Below are positions 10,801 through 21,763 of a DNA stretch of 64,000 nucleotides, one piece after another (the stretch's first letter is position 1; every line of letters begins with the position of its first letter). Both the position numbers and the translations under genes were made by a program. The notes below the pieces were generated by a model. The model ran no database searches and had not been told where the DNA came from. It saw nothing but the letters and a program-made list of their open reading frames with translations. Origin of the DNA: Pictodentalium vernedei (Eukaryota > Mollusca > Scaphopoda > Dentaliida > Dentaliidae); the NCBI GenBank assembly GCA_031216915.1, contig CM062294.1, positions 30,085,128 through 30,149,127 on the forward strand, written 5' to 3'.

Positions 10801-10989
10801 GAGAGACTCCCTCCAGTGGAACTCCAATTGTGTGCAGAGGTGTGTTTGCACCAGTCATACATCCCTGGAAATGGGCCTGGCTTTTCTCTGATTATCGATC
10901 AGTCAGAAAGGATGCTTTTCCTGCAGTTATCTCTGTCTGCGGCAATGTTGGCACAACTGGTCTATTTGGGTGAAATTGAAGGAAGTTTT

Positions 10990-11400
10990 TGCACCAATTA
11001 TATTTCTTTAGTATTACCCGGGTACAGGACTGGTTATCTTCTGTTTGGGACAAATTGAAGGACATTTTTGCACCAACTATATTTCTACATTATTACCAGG
11101 GTACAGGATTGATTATCTTCTATTTGGTATAAAGGGAAGGACGTCTGTATTTTATACTAGTTAACTTTCTATGGTGTTACAACCGTGTATATCCAATTTG
11201 GAACTGAAAAATATGAATTTAACGGAAATTAGGTCCTTCTCCTGTATTGCAGTATTGGCAATTTCTATTTTGGAGAAATGCATTATATTTCTTCAGTATT
11301 ACCAGGTTACAGGGTCGATTATCTTCTGTTTGGGACAAATGAAAAGACATTTTTGCATGAAGTATATTTCTACATTATTACCAGGGTACATGACCGATTA
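10990..11400 (+). repeat. Degenerate ~80-bp direct repeats
   Basis: The motif tattaccagggtacagg with a following ttatcttctgtttgggacaa occurs near 11013, 11091, 11297 and 11382. A separate 65-bp unit (ttaactttctatggtgttac...gaaaaatatgaattta) occurs at about 11160 and again at 11760, flanking the MITE at 11401. Confidence 0.55.
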
Positions 11401-11714
11401 CAGTTAAATCTCGAAGTCCTGTCATGAAATGCGCACAATTAGCACGTCGATCTGCTTGTTAATCTACGCGTTATGACCACAGTAAAGCAATCAAATTCTG
11501 TACATATGGCCTGTGCACAAGCAATGTTTCAGCAAATGGACCTCCGGGTAACCCGGAGGTCCATTGGCAGAACCATTGCCTGTGTTTACTATGACTAACC
11601 AGAAGGACATGTCGTGCTTTGGATGCCTTTCCATATGGCAGTTGCGCACAATCCCTACATGTAATTAAGCCTAGACAAGCACACAGTTTGTAACAGGACT
11701 AATAGTTTTAACTG
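11401..11714. mobile_element. TA-flanked Tc1/mariner-like MITE, copy 1
   Basis: The element is 314 bases, the same length as the copy at 15615-15928. It begins CAGTTAAATCTCGAAGTCCT after TA and ends AGGACTAATAGTTTTAACTG. Its right TA has decayed to TG. A central hairpin, gacctccgggtaacccggag, is shared with the other copy. No ORF. Confidence 0.7.
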
Positions 11715-11827
11715 TGTCTTCTGTTTTTGATAAATGGATGGATGTTTGTTTTTCTGCCAATTAACTTTCTATGGTGTTACAAAAGTATATAGCCACTTTG
11801 CCACTGAAAAATATGAATTTAAGATCC

Positions 11828-11955
11828 TAAAAGAGTTAAAAATCTGTTTCTCAGGCCCTCCCACATGGCCATTTTGGCTGCTGCATGCTCTCTTTTTATA
11901 ACAAAGGCAAACTTGAAAAAAGAAAAATTAAATGGTTTATGTCTGATATTTTACT
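11828..11955 (+). repeat. Interspersed repeat, copy 2 (copy 1 at 5795-5915)
   Basis: It shares gttaaaaatctgtttctcagg, ttttggctgc and tttatgtctgatatttta with the first copy. It is followed by gatgagccg and cgataccgatgccgata, which resembles a fragment of a hAT-type end. Confidence 0.55.
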
Positions 11956-12380
11956 AGTGATGAGCCGTTAAGAGATTTGCCTATTCATCTGAAACCAAAT
12001 AGTTTTGATTTTCTATCTGCCGATACCGATGCCGATACCAAATAGTTTTGTTTACCCATATTATCTCTGTAAAAATGGTCGAAAAAAGTGCGGTGACAAT
12101 ATTGAATATACTTTCAGAATTTAGCCACAGTTAAGTGACTGGCACAGGGGACGTTTTAAGGCTGGAACCCCAAACCAGCAATCCACCAGAGAGACTGCAA
12201 TACTGACATCTTAAACTTCGCTTGGGGTGAAATTGAAAAGGTTTGTTCTGTTGTTGTGACTTGTCAGCTTAACGACACTGCAATGGTGAACAGCGTGACC
12301 TTAAAGGCTTTAATGACCAAAACTCAATAAAAAATTGAGACGGTTCATGATTGTGATGCACTTTAATTAGATGTAAATAT

Positions 12381-12506
12381 GACTGGACTGGTTACGTGAA
12401 ATAATTCATGAGAGGTGAGGGACGTTGTACAAACACAATTGTGCACGAGTGTTTTACAATATAGTCCCTCGCCTCGAATGAATTATTTCACATAACCAGT
12501 CCAGTC
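12381..12506. mobile_element. Palindromic MITE related in its flank to the one at 9765
   Basis: gactggactggttacgtgaa at the left is mirrored by ttcacataaccagtccagtc at the right, with gaattattt/aaataattc inside. The downstream flank gattactctgtttattac is shared with the 9765 element, so both belong to one palindrome group. Confidence 0.6.
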
Positions 12507-12557
12507 AACCGATTACTCTGTTTATTACTTTTCATTACTAACGATAATTATATTTAA

Positions 12558-13146
12558 CCCTTTACCTATCGTAACAGTTAGCGCTATTCTCAAAACTCGC
12601 CAATTAATTTTCATTATTTCTCTAAAACATAGGTTATGACTCCTCATTGGAATGAGCTTGTCGAGCTCATTCCAATGAGGGGTCATAACCTATCTTTTTG
12701 AGACAAAAAATGAAAATAATAGTAATTCAAGAATTTTTTTTGCAAGTGTCGTCTGCATTTCATGTTAGGTAAAGGGTTATTTATTTATTTATTGGTGTTT
12801 AAGGTCACATATTTCTGCACAATGGCTAATCATGACCATGACAGTTTTACGGGTGGAGGAAGCCGGAGTACCTGGAGAGAACCACCAAGCAATGGCGAGC
12901 AACTGTCAGCTCCCCAACATACCAACTCCACACAAGCAGGGTTAGGATTGGTTGAAGACAGGTGCACCATCGACGTGCAGTACGCCTTAGTACACAGCGC
13001 CACCGTGCCCCCACGTGGGCAATGGGGGTGAAGTGTCTTGCCCAAGGACACAACGCGGTTGCCGCAGGTGGGATTCGAACCGAGGACCTCTCGGCTTGCA
13101 GCCTGCACCTCTACCTACTGAGCCACCGCGCCCCCGAGGTAAAGGG
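12558..13146. mobile_element. TTAA-flanked MITE, copy 2, interrupted by a SINE
   Basis: TTAA lies at 12554-12557 and 13147-13150. The left end is CCCTTTACCtatcg and the right end is ggtaaaggg. The core is the long hairpin cataggttatgactcctcat, tggaatgagc and complement. A complete SINE (12780-13136) is inserted inside the right terminus, so its duplicated target is MITE sequence. Without the SINE the element is about 220 bases. Confidence 0.8.
12780..13136 (-). mobile_element. Full-length tRNA-derived SINE with 13-bp target duplication
   Basis: On the minus strand the head reads GGGGGCGCGGTGGCTCAGTA, with an A box (TGGCTCAGTAGG) and, about 35 bases on, a B box (GGTTCGAATCC). A central CCTTGGGCAAGACACTT motif follows, as seen in V- or Nin-type conserved SINE domains. 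The 3' tail ends in AATAAATAAATAA. AGGTAAAGGGTTA is repeated exactly at 12767-12779 and 13137-13149. This defines a 357-bp insertion made by LINE-type target-primed transcription into the end of a TTAA MITE. The A and B boxes would make it a pol III unit. Decayed relatives lie at 8733, 23080, 59931, 60137 and 60690. Confidence 0.9.
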
Positions 13147-13364
13147 TTAAAAAAAAACCCCCAAAAACCAATGAAGTCCCCATTACACCCACGGCAAAGC
13201 GTCTTCGTTTGCGCACACGGATATGTTAATCCAATTGTTCATTGCATAATTCTCTTTTGAAGTTATCGTTTATAATTAAATCCAGAAGTCCCAGTAAATC
13301 ACACTTTGGAAAGTAATCAATAAGATAAATATTTGTTCAAATGGGTGTGTACCAAGATGTATGA

Positions 13365-13585
13365 TGCATCTGGGTGAAGAGAAGAGGGTCCATTGGGCAA
13401 ATGTTTTTTTGGTAGGGGGGTGGGGGGCTCGAAAACAAGATTTGGATAATTTTGAGTGATTTTATGCCAAAAAATAAACTTTCATCCTGCTGGGGAGTGG
13501 GAGAGGGTCCACTGAGTGATTTTTTTTCTCTTTGCTTGAAAATGAGTTTTGAAGGGGTTTGGGTGATTTTATGCCAAAAAAGCTT
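13365..13585 (+). repeat. ~120-bp tandem duplication
   Basis: gagggtccattgggcaaatg ... gtgattttatgccaaaaaa occurs at about 13382-13470. It recurs with changes at about 13504-13580 (gagggtccactgagtgattt ... gtgattttatgccaaaaaag). Confidence 0.6.
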
Positions 13586-13886
13586 ATTCATAATATAGAC
13601 CCTTCTACTTCCATCTCTAATCCCCTATCTAAATTAATTAACAGTATTTATAACCCCCCCCCCCTCGAAGCAAATATGTGTTATACTGGATTATATGTGT
13701 TTGTGCATCCATCTGTGTGTCCCTCCATCCATGCAACCGTCTGCAGTGATATCTCAGCAGTTAGTGGATGGATTTCAGTGGAATTTGGTATGATCAATCC
13801 TTATGACAAACCGCTCTTGTACCTGTTATAAAAAGTTGCCCACATTTTTTTCACCACAGTTACGGTCCTTACTTTGACAATTTTTA

Positions 13887-15418
13887 TGTGTACCCATACT
13901 ATGTATGGTACACATAATGCCGGCATCCGGGGTGACCATCCATCATTCGTCCATCCTTTGTCCATCCGTCTGTCCATTCGGCATCCGTATCCATTTCTTT
14001 GTCATTCGATAACTTGAAAAATATTGCTTGGATTGTCAAGTTACTTTATATTTGTGTTCAGGTTACTGATGTGCCGAGCTGTATAGTTTTTGGTGTAAGT
14101 CGGATAATTTGATCCTGAGATATTAACCCTTTATCCTTCAAATTGAAAATTCCTCCAATCTCTTTCGCATTCGATAACTTGAAAAATATTGCTTGGATTC
14201 TCAAGTTACTTTATATTTGTGTTCAGGTTACTGATGTGCCAAGCTGTATAGTTTTTGGTGTAAATCTGTTATTTTGATCCTGAGATATTAACCCTTTATC
14301 CTTCAAATTGAAAATTTCTCCAATCCCTTTGGCATTCGATAACTTGAAAAATATTGCTTGGATTGTCAAGTTACTTTATATTTATGTTCGGGTTACTGAT
14401 GTGCCGAGCTGTATAGTTTTTGGTGTAAATCTGATAATTTAATCCTCAGATATTAACCCTTTATCCTTCAAATTGAAAATTCCTCCAATCCCTTTGGCAT
14501 TCGATATTTTGAAAAATATTGCCTGGATTGTCAAGTTACTTTATATTTGTGTTCAGGTTACTGATGTGCCGAGCTGTATAGTTTTTGGTGTAAATCGGAT
14601 AATTTGATCCTGAGATATTAACCCTTTATCCTTCAAATTGAAAATTCCTCCAATCCCTTTGGCATTTGATAACTTGGAAAATATTGCTTGGATTGTCTAG
14701 TTACTTTATATTTGTGTTCAGGTTACTGATGTGCCGAGCTGTATAGTTTTTGGTGTAAATCTGATGATTTGATCCCGAGATATTAACCCTTTATCCTTCA
14801 AACTGAAAATTCCTCCAATCCCTTTGGAATTCGATAACTTGAAAAATACTACTTGCATTGTCAAGTTACTTTATATTTGTGTTCAGGTTACTGATATGCC
14901 GAGCTGTATAGTTTTTGGTGTAAATCTGTTATTTTGATCCTGAGATATTAACCCTTTATCCTTCAAATTGAAAATTCCTCCAATCCCTTTCGCATTCGAT
15001 AACTTAAAAAATATTGCTTGGATTGTCAAGTTACTTTATAATTGTGTTCAGGTTACTGATGTGCTGAGCTGTATAGTTTTTGGTGTAAATCTGATAATTT
15101 GATCCGGGGATATTAACCCCCTTCATCCTTCAAATTGAAAATTCCTCCAATCCCTTTGGCATGAGATAACTCAAAAAGATCAGTCCGATTGTCATGTTAC
15201 TTTATATATTTATTCAGGTTACTGATGTGCTGTGCTGTATAGTTTTTTATGTAAATCTGATAATTTGATCAGGAGATATTAACCCATTATCCATCAAATT
15301 CGACACTCCTCCAATCCATTTCTATATGTACCCATACCTTGTATGGTGTACATTAAGTCAGCATCCGTGGTGGCCCTCCGTCATACAGCTTTCTACTAAT
15401 TGCGCATATGGGTACACA
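13887..15418. mobile_element. Short-TIR element with eight 165-bp tandem repeats (pearl/HINE-like)
   Basis: The left end TGTGTACCCATACTATGTAT is itself a small palindrome and matches the complement of the right end ATATGGGTACACA. A ccatccgtctgtccattcgg stretch follows the left end. The array anchor cattcgataac lies at 14003, 14168, 14333, 14498 and 14663, exactly 165 apart, and about eight units run to 15320. The final units are the most diverged. A second copy of the end motif (tgtacccataccttgtatgg) at about 15327 begins the right flank. The architecture matches the element at 3876. Confidence 0.65.
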
Positions 15419-15614
15419 TCTGAAGATTTCATCGGCCCATTTTTCATGATTTTTTTCCATCCACAGCAAAATCTCAGCAGTGAGTGGACGGAATTATTTA
15501 AGTTTGAATGTATTTTCTACAAACAAAAAATGGTTAATTAAAAGTAAATGAACAGAGCAAAAATGTTGGAAACCATTAAAAAGAAAATACACATGATGTG
15601 CTTATGAACACATA

Positions 15615-15928
15615 CAGTTAAAACTAAAAGTCCTGTCCTGAAATACGCACAAATAGCACGTCGGTATGCGCGTTAATCTATGCGATATGACCATAGTAAG
15701 GCTCTCAAATTCTGTAAATATAGCCTGTGCACAAGCAATGTTTCAGCCAATGGACCTCCGGGTAACCCGGAGGTTCTTTGGCAGAAACATTGCCTGTGTT
15801 TGCTATGAGTAACCAGGAGAAACTGCCGTGCTTTGGATGCCATGCGATATGGCATTTGCGCACAATTCCTACGCACAATTAAGCCTAAATAAGCGCACAG
15901 TTTGTGGCAGGACTTCTAGTTTTAACTG
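15615..15928. mobile_element. TA-flanked Tc1/mariner-like MITE, copy 2 (314 bp)
   Basis: TA is present on both sides (15613-15614 and 15929-15930). The termini CAGTTAAAACTAAAAGTCCTG and CAGGACTTCTAGTTTTAACTG are near-perfect inverted repeats of about 20 bases. The central palindrome gacctccgggtaacccggag sits at about 15753. It is the same length as the copy at 11401. Confidence 0.8.
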
Positions 15929-16215
15929 TAGGAAGACCCTACCTCATTCAAACGATGTTATTAATAAGGGTTTGAAAATTTCATGTATATGTACTCGGTC
16001 ACAATATTTTTGAAATGAAATAAACTATGAAGTAAGTAATTCACCTGAGCACTCAGAACCACCGTGCTTCATGACATTGAATGGCACACTATTGTTCAAA
16101 TAATATTCACAATCCCAAATGACTGTCAGCATGTTTAACCACTAATAACCTGGACAATTCCCCTGAATTCTCTCCTGACCACAGCCTGTACATGTCCTAT
16201 GGTATAGCAGTGATT

Positions 16216-16273
16216 TCTCATCAAGTCTTGGCTGCCAGTTAAGGCAGCCAACACTTGACTAGAAACCACTGCC
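16216..16273. repeat. Hairpin related to the one at 17681
   Basis: tcaagtcttggctgcc and its near-complement ggcagccaacacttga flank a short loop (agttaa). The same hairpin core is found at 17681-17768, and one arm only at about 17418-17445. Confidence 0.55.
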
Positions 16274-16474
16274 TAGGTAATTTGTCTATTCTCAGTGGCA
16301 TCTTATCATGATGGCAGGTTAAGGGCACCTGGTCAGAGGATGTAAAAGTAGGATATAGGTAGGCCTGGAAATAAGTGATCGGTCACAGACAGTGAAGGCC
16401 ACGAAATGTCGATGTGACCGGCGCTAACTGTATCCAACCGGTCTTGAATGACCGGTGCATTTTTCGCCCAAGTA

Positions 16475-16600
16475 TATTAAGGGCCTATATAAGTAATGAA
16501 ATTTTGTTTATTTTGAAAATTCTCACCTCTGATATTCCTTCAATTCAAATTAAATATACACAAAATATACATCAAAATGAAGTTTGGGACGTATAGAACA
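16475..16600 (+). repeat. Interspersed repeat, copy 1 (copy 2 at 63779-63895)
   Basis: Both copies share cacctctgatattcc, aattcaaattaaatatacac and caaaatgaag in the same order and orientation. The family is not recognised. Confidence 0.6.
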
Positions 16601-16862
16601 CGAAACACGTGTAATCAACTCATAGAGTCGACTGTAGGCACCACTGGTTCCTGGAAGTCTGCTGCCGTATTCGCACCAGAACTGATGATTGTGTAGTAAT
16701 TACAATGGATTTGGTTTCAAACAAAGATTCAATTTAACAAAGAAACCACTCAACTTGGTGTACACTTTGGTATATTACTAGCTAGTATATTATTAAAAGA
16801 CAAAATGGAAACAGCATTACACTGGAATGTAATACTTTTTCATTCACCCTTTTATTCTTTAA

Positions 16863-17054
16863 CGAATTTGCCGCATCCGATTGAGCATTTGAAAAATTTT
16901 TCAAAAACCCATTTGAAGAAAAACCTTATCATGTGCACCCTCATTGGAATGAGCTTACCAAGCTCATTTCAGTGTGGGTCACATATGATTTTGTTGAAAT
17001 TTATGGAAACAATTGAAAAAAGTTTTTCTTATATCATGTGCGTTGGTTAAAGGG
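16863..17054. mobile_element. TTAA MITE, diverged copy 3
   Basis: TTAA precedes a decayed left end. The core ccctcattggaatgagctta and the right end ttggttaaaggg before CTAA are clear. It is older than the copy at 18333 by its divergence. Confidence 0.6.
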
Positions 17055-17094
17055 CTAACATTACAGTTTGTTTTTGTGGGCAAATGTATATTAA

Positions 17095-17300
17095 CCCCTC
17101 ACCCATCATAATGCTTGAACCCGGCAATGCTATTTACAAAAATCATTCAAATTTTACTATTTTCAAAAATGTTTTGGCGTAAATACATAGCTCTTGACCC
17201 CCGCCTTGGAATGATCTCGTTGAGCTCATTCCAGTAATGGTTCATAAGTTATTTCTTGGCTATTCAAGAATCGTTTTTGCAATTCGTGATGGGTAAAAGG
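17095..17300. mobile_element. TTAA MITE, copy 4
   Basis: TTAA at 17091-17094 and 17301-17304 flanks CCCCTCACCcatc ... gatgggtaaaagg. The central hairpin is partly decayed (cgccttggaatgatctcgtt ... gagctcattccagtaatgg). Confidence 0.7.
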
Positions 17301-17304
17301 TTAA

Positions 17305-17680
17305 ACCTTAAGGGTCTAATTTTGACTTTGATCACATTTTTTGCCCAGATGCCCCTACATGTAGTCTTTGGATTGACTCACAGGTTACATTCTAAGTACC
17401 TTGGTAGTTGTTTTTAGGCAAGTGTTGGCAGCCAAGACTTGCCCAAAAACAGGGACCGACCTGGGCATGCGCCAGTGTGTATTTGGTTCTGAAACATCAG
17501 GACTTGGCTCTTAAATCTCAGAAATAGACTTCTCAGTTGGCGCGTAACTTCTCATATCATATTTTGATATTCTTTCGATGGATAATCGAGAGAGACACTC
17601 TTACATGTATTATATATATGATTATCATTTATCATTGTTGTAGAGTGCTTAAGTTAATACTTCAAGTCTTAATTACCAAG
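17305..17680. other. No gene seen
   Basis: Apart from one arm of the cagccaagacttg motif at about 17430, I see no structure here. Confidence 0.4.
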
Positions 17681-17768
17681 CATTAATCTTCACTGTGGTT
17701 TCTGATCAAGTCTTGGCTGCCTAAATAGGCAGCCAAGACTTGAACAGAAACCACAGTGAAGATTAATG
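17681..17768. repeat. Near-perfect hairpin, 41-bp arms and 6-nt loop
   Basis: Arms 17681-17721 and 17728-17768 pair at 40 of 41 positions around the loop taaata. The arm begins cattaatcttcactgtggtt. The core recurs at 16216, which points to a small foldback repeat. A hairpin RNA cannot be excluded. Confidence 0.75.
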
Positions 17769-18077
17769 TTTGCTATAGTGTACTAAATGAAAATGATGAG
17801 AGCTATTACATACTTGCAGTGCGTGTTACAAACAGCAGTGTGACTCCGTAAATTGAAATCTGGCGCATGAATTGAAAAATAGGCTCCGAGGCTAGAGCGT
17901 ATTTTAAATAGTCCTGATTGGTCCCTGCTAAAAACAGCAGCAATGCTACAGGATATAGACTATTAAAGTGTAACAAAAATAGGTCAAAATCTCTTGTCCA
18001 TAAGGGTTAAATACCAGATTAGTGATGTGGTAAATACAGTGCTTCTCATTACAAAAGCAAACAGAGAATTTCAACTA

Positions 18078-18322
18078 CAGTACAGTTGCCGTGGATTGGT
18101 CGTAATCCACACATGAGCAGTTATGTCCACACATCTCTTTACTAGGTAGTAAAAATTATCATTAGCAAAATTTTAATTAATGAAGCACCAGGTTGTACCC
18201 GGTGCTTCATTAATTAAATTTTTGATAATTATTCCTGTAATTAGTGTTTGGAATCTAATATTATTGCGTCCGTGGAAATATTGCCCCGCGTGGAAAGTGG
18301 CCAGTCCACAGCGGCTATACTG
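18078..18322. mobile_element. TA-flanked MITE (245 bp)
   Basis: TA at 18076-18077 and 18323-18324 flanks CAGTACAGTTGCCGTGGATT, which is mirrored by the complement of the right end (CAGTATAGCCGCTGTGGACT). An internal hairpin centred near 18195 (aattaatgaagcaccaggtt and complement) fills the middle. Confidence 0.75.
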
Positions 18323-18332
18323 TAGGGTTTAA

Positions 18333-18551
18333 CCCTTTACCCAATGAATCGGCCGCATCCGCCCGCGTAATGTGCAAATTAAGCAGTTGAAAAAATGTTA
18401 TTTTTTTAAAAATTTCAACAAAACCATATCATGTGACCCCCTCGTTGGAACGAGGGGTCACATGATATGGTTTTGTTGAAAATTTTTGAAAAATTTTAAA
18501 AAATGATATTTAAAATAATAAATTTTGATATCGTCTGCGTTGGGTAAAGGG
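18333..18551. mobile_element. TTAA MITE, copy 5 (219 bp, well preserved)
   Basis: TTAA at 18329-18332 and 18552-18555 flanks CCCTTTACCCAATGaatcgg ... cgttgggtaaaggg. The core hairpin atatcatgtgaccccctcgt and complement is intact. It lies 10 bases beyond the MITE ending at 18322. Confidence 0.85.
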
Positions 18552-18555
18552 TTAA

Positions 18556-19119
18556 TATATTCTCTGGTTTTCTAGGAACCGGGAACGGGAATGAAATTAC
18601 TCTCAGAACCGGGAACTGGAAATTTCCCGGGTAATATGAAGCAAATTTACGAGGGTAACATGACACATTTATTTTAATGATAATGAGCATATTTTTTTGG
18701 CAATCTCCTATCTCCAAACGGAAAAGTTCTTTTCCAAAGATAAGTATGTAAACTCAAACCCGCGTCAATCTTGTCTTCATTTTCAGAATAACTCGCAATA
18801 TCACCTCTACCTTCTCCAATATCAACACCCTCCTCTTCACTGCGAGACTGGTCACGGCAGTGAATAGGGTGTTGATGTTGGAGGAGGTAGTGAACAGTGA
18901 TACTAGTAATTCTGAAAATGAAAACGAGTTTAAACTTTGAAACGGGTGAAGAAGATCTTGCTTTGAAAGGGAGGGGGTGGGGGTCCTCCAGAACTATTTG
19001 AGAGCTACAGTGATTTGTTGAAAATGATTCGTCTGGAATCGGGACTGTAAAGATTTCAGGCATAGGAGTGCTGACGAAATCCTACAAAGTATCAATTCAG
19101 AAAACTTCAATTCAATACA
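18556..19119. repeat. Repeat-like region with inverted repeat at about 18775-18926
   Basis: Sequences around tattggagaaggtagagg and the related tgttggaggaggtagtg form an imperfect inverted repeat with arms of roughly 60 bases. The flanks aggaaccgggaacgggaatg and tggaatcgggactg may be decayed termini. A 129-codon minus-strand frame here is a by-product of the inverted repeat. Confidence 0.4.
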
Positions 19120-19127
19120 CAAACAGT

Positions 19128-19709
19128 CAATGGCAGATACAGAGGGGGGGTACATACTGGTCGCCTTCATTTATAGCGTCACCGACACAGCATGATTTTG
19201 TGGTGTTACATGCCCCTAGCCTCAGGTACCCCATGGCTATGCCAATTATGGGTCAGGATCTTAATTGGCATAGTCATGGCGTACCATGACTGCTCAAAAC
19301 TTTCAAACGCTGGCAGATCGCAATGTTCTCCTGAGGTTAAGTCGGTTATGACTGTAAACAATGTGTCCAAAATGCAATATTATGGTAAACGGATCTGAAG
19401 AGCATATTTCAATCAAAATTTCTAATTCTGTCTTGAACGTATGACAGAATATGAAATTCTGAAACATGCTGTTTAAAAAGTGTTAATTAGCCGTTCAAAA
19501 ATTCAAGAGGATTTCCACCCCAGAAACCACCAGAATGCCCCATTTGGTCGATCATTTCCAAAAAATTTCTAGGGGGAGAACCCCCCCCCCCCCCCCCCAG
19601 ATCCCCCTACAAAAGCTTGTGCCTTCGGCACTCGCGGCAGATGCCTTTGGCATCTGCACGATCTACCCCCCCCCCCCCCCCCCTTTGAGAATTCCTGTAT
19701 CCGCCACTG
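19128..19709. mobile_element. hAT-like MITE with G/C tracts and 8-bp TSD
   Basis: CAAACAGT is duplicated exactly at 19120-19127 and 19710-19717. The ends are CAATGGCAGATACAGAGG and CCTGTATCCGCCACTG, giving a terminal repeat close to CAGTGGCGGATACAG. Subterminal G run (left) and C runs (right, 19580-19597 and about 19668-19683) are part of the element. gcctttggcatctgc near 19645 recurs at about 53300. No ORF. Confidence 0.8.
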
Positions 19710-20094
19710 CAAACAGTGCCACGCTTCATTCCAGGTTCCAAATAATTTTGAAAAGTCGATTTTATGGGCTAAATAAATGTTATTAACATTTTATCGCTTT
19801 TTTCTCTTTAGTTATTGCATTTTTTATGTACCCGACATTGTTTATTTCTTCTTTTTTTGACACTCGAAATCAGAATATCTTTTTTGGTTGTTAAACAGGA
19901 TCTTCAACTCTTTATTCGCACACCACTGCGCATGTCAAGAATAGAATGCTAAAACCGACAACCCTTCTCTCAAGGAGGTTTGGATGGTTTAATCTAGAAT
20001 GATAAACCAGAATATAAACTGCTCAAGGAAACGACCAGGTTATTATTCCGTGTGGCTGCGCATGCTCACAACAAACCAAGTAAACCGGTGTAAC

Positions 20095-20215
20095 AGGGTA
20101 TCTCCCCCCCCACCCCCGGTATCTTCCCCTCCGGGGGGGGGGGGGGGGGGGGGGAGATGCACTAGGTTATCTTCCCCCATCCTGTGTATCTCACCCCCAC
20201 ACCCCCATCCACACA
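20095..20215 (+). repeat. Outlying unit of the G/C-rich 245-bp repeat
   Basis: gtaacagggtatctcccccc, the G run, then gggagatgcactagg and cctgtgtatctc match the array unit at 20745-21965. It lies upstream of the peptidase-like exon. Confidence 0.6.
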
Positions 20216-20257
20216 CAACACAAACCAACTTAACATTTTTTTTCTCTTCAAGTTCCT

Positions 20258-20578
20258 ATGATATTCCATGTACAGAGTTTATTCAAATTATAAACTCTGG
20301 TGGCAACCACTGGGTTACTTTGTCAACAGACATTTTGAGAATGGAAACAGTAAAGGTAGAGTTTCCCAAGACAGTTTGACAACCCAATACAGCAGACTGT
20401 GGTGTTTATGCAATTGCTAATGCATTCCATTTATTACTTTGGGACATTAAGGACAAAAGGTTTTTACCCACAAAAATGAGAAGACATCTTGCAAATTGCT
20501 TCAATAAAGGATATCTGAGTCCCTTCCCAGACACTGCAGCTGTATCAAAGCTGGGGTCAAAATGTGTAAAAATAAAGT
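20258..20578 (+). pseudogene. Decayed Ulp1/SENP-like (C48-type) peptidase exon
   Basis: After a tttttttctcttcaag acceptor-like site, the translated sequence contains FIQIINSGGNHWVTLSTD, matching the His-Trp block of Ulp1-type cysteine proteases. Further on come DCGVYAIANAFHLL, the catalytic-Cys region, and KMRRHLANCFNKGYLSPFP, the usual C-terminal segment. The spacing between blocks is much shorter than in the family and the frame is not intact, so I call it a fossil with about two breaks. Upstream coding parts are not visible. AATAAA at 20662 could be an old polyadenylation signal. Such proteases occur both as host deSUMOylases and as expanded, mobile-element-linked families; which one this was cannot be decided here. 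Confidence 0.6.
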
Positions 20579-20744
20579 GACTGTTGTAATATTATCAACT
20601 TTTTCCTGTGAGGCATGGAATGTTGTTTTATCAACTTTTTTATATTCTGCTTGTCCACTGCCAATAAAGATCTGAATTGAAAAACATTTCCATTTTTGTG
20701 TATCTTCCATTGAATGCGCTTTATATCAACAGCCTGATGTTATC

Positions 20745-21724
20745 CATGTTGGGTATCCCCCCCCCCCCCCCCCCCCCCGAGGGGGGAAAGAAGCACTTGG
20801 GTATCTCCCCCTCTTCTGCAGGGAGGGGGGGGGGTGCACTAGGGTATCTTCCTCCTACTCTGTATCTTCCACTGAATGTCATAAAAAATAATAAATGTGG
20901 TTAGAGTAATCAAATCTAGGAATTCCCCCTCAGCGCCCTATATCAACACATGCCTGATGTTATCCATGTTGAAAAATGATTAGAGGGGGTAAGATAGCCA
21001 AGGGAGGGGGGGGGAGATACTGTTGTAACAGGGTATCCTCCCCCTGGGTATCTTCTCTCCTGGGCAGGGGGGGGGGGATGCACTAGGGTATCTTCCCCCC
21101 ACTCTGTATCTTCCACTGAATGTCATAAAAAATAATAAATGTGGTTAGGGTACTCAAATCTAGGAATTCCCCCTCAGCGCCCTATATCAACACATGCCTG
21201 ATGTTATCCATGTTGAAAAAAGATTAGAGGGGGGAAGATAGCCAGGGTGGGAGGGGGGGGGGAGATACCTTTGTAACAGGGTATCCCCCCTCTAGGTATC
21301 TTCTCTCCTGGGGAGTGGTGGGGAGATGCTCTAGGGTATCTTCCCCCACTCTGTATCTTCCACTGAATGTCATAAAAAATAATAAATGTGGTTAGGGTAC
21401 TCAAATCTAGGAATTCCCCCTCAGCGCCCTATATCAACACATGCCTGATGTTATCCATGTTGAAAAATGATTAGAGGGGGGTAAGATAGCCAGGGTGGGA
21501 GGGGGAAGATACCATTGTAACAGGGTATTCTCCTCCCCTGGGTATCTTCTCTCCTGGGGGGGGGGGGGGGGGGGGGGAGAAGCACTAGGGTATCTCCCCC
21601 CCCCCCCCCCCCCCCCACACACACACTCTGTATCTTCCACTGGATGTCATAAAAAATAATAAATGTGGATAGGGCACTCAAATCTAGGGATTCCCCCAGC
21701 GCCCTATATCAACACTAGAGTAAT

Positions 21725-21763
<39 letters not shown>

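Noticed and set aside
13060-13136. A tRNA gene on the minus strand (A box, B box GGTTCGAATCC)
   Set aside because: It is the head of a SINE: the sequence continues into a SINE body and tail with a 13-bp target duplication, and decayed copies occur elsewhere.
14108-15120. Internal TTAACCCTTTA motifs in the 165-bp repeats as nested TTAA MITEs
   Set aside because: Only 11 bases match, with no second end or core hairpin. The motif is simply part of the repeat unit.
18674-19063. A 129-codon minus-strand open frame
   Set aside because: It spans an imperfect inverted repeat and shows no domain or splice support.
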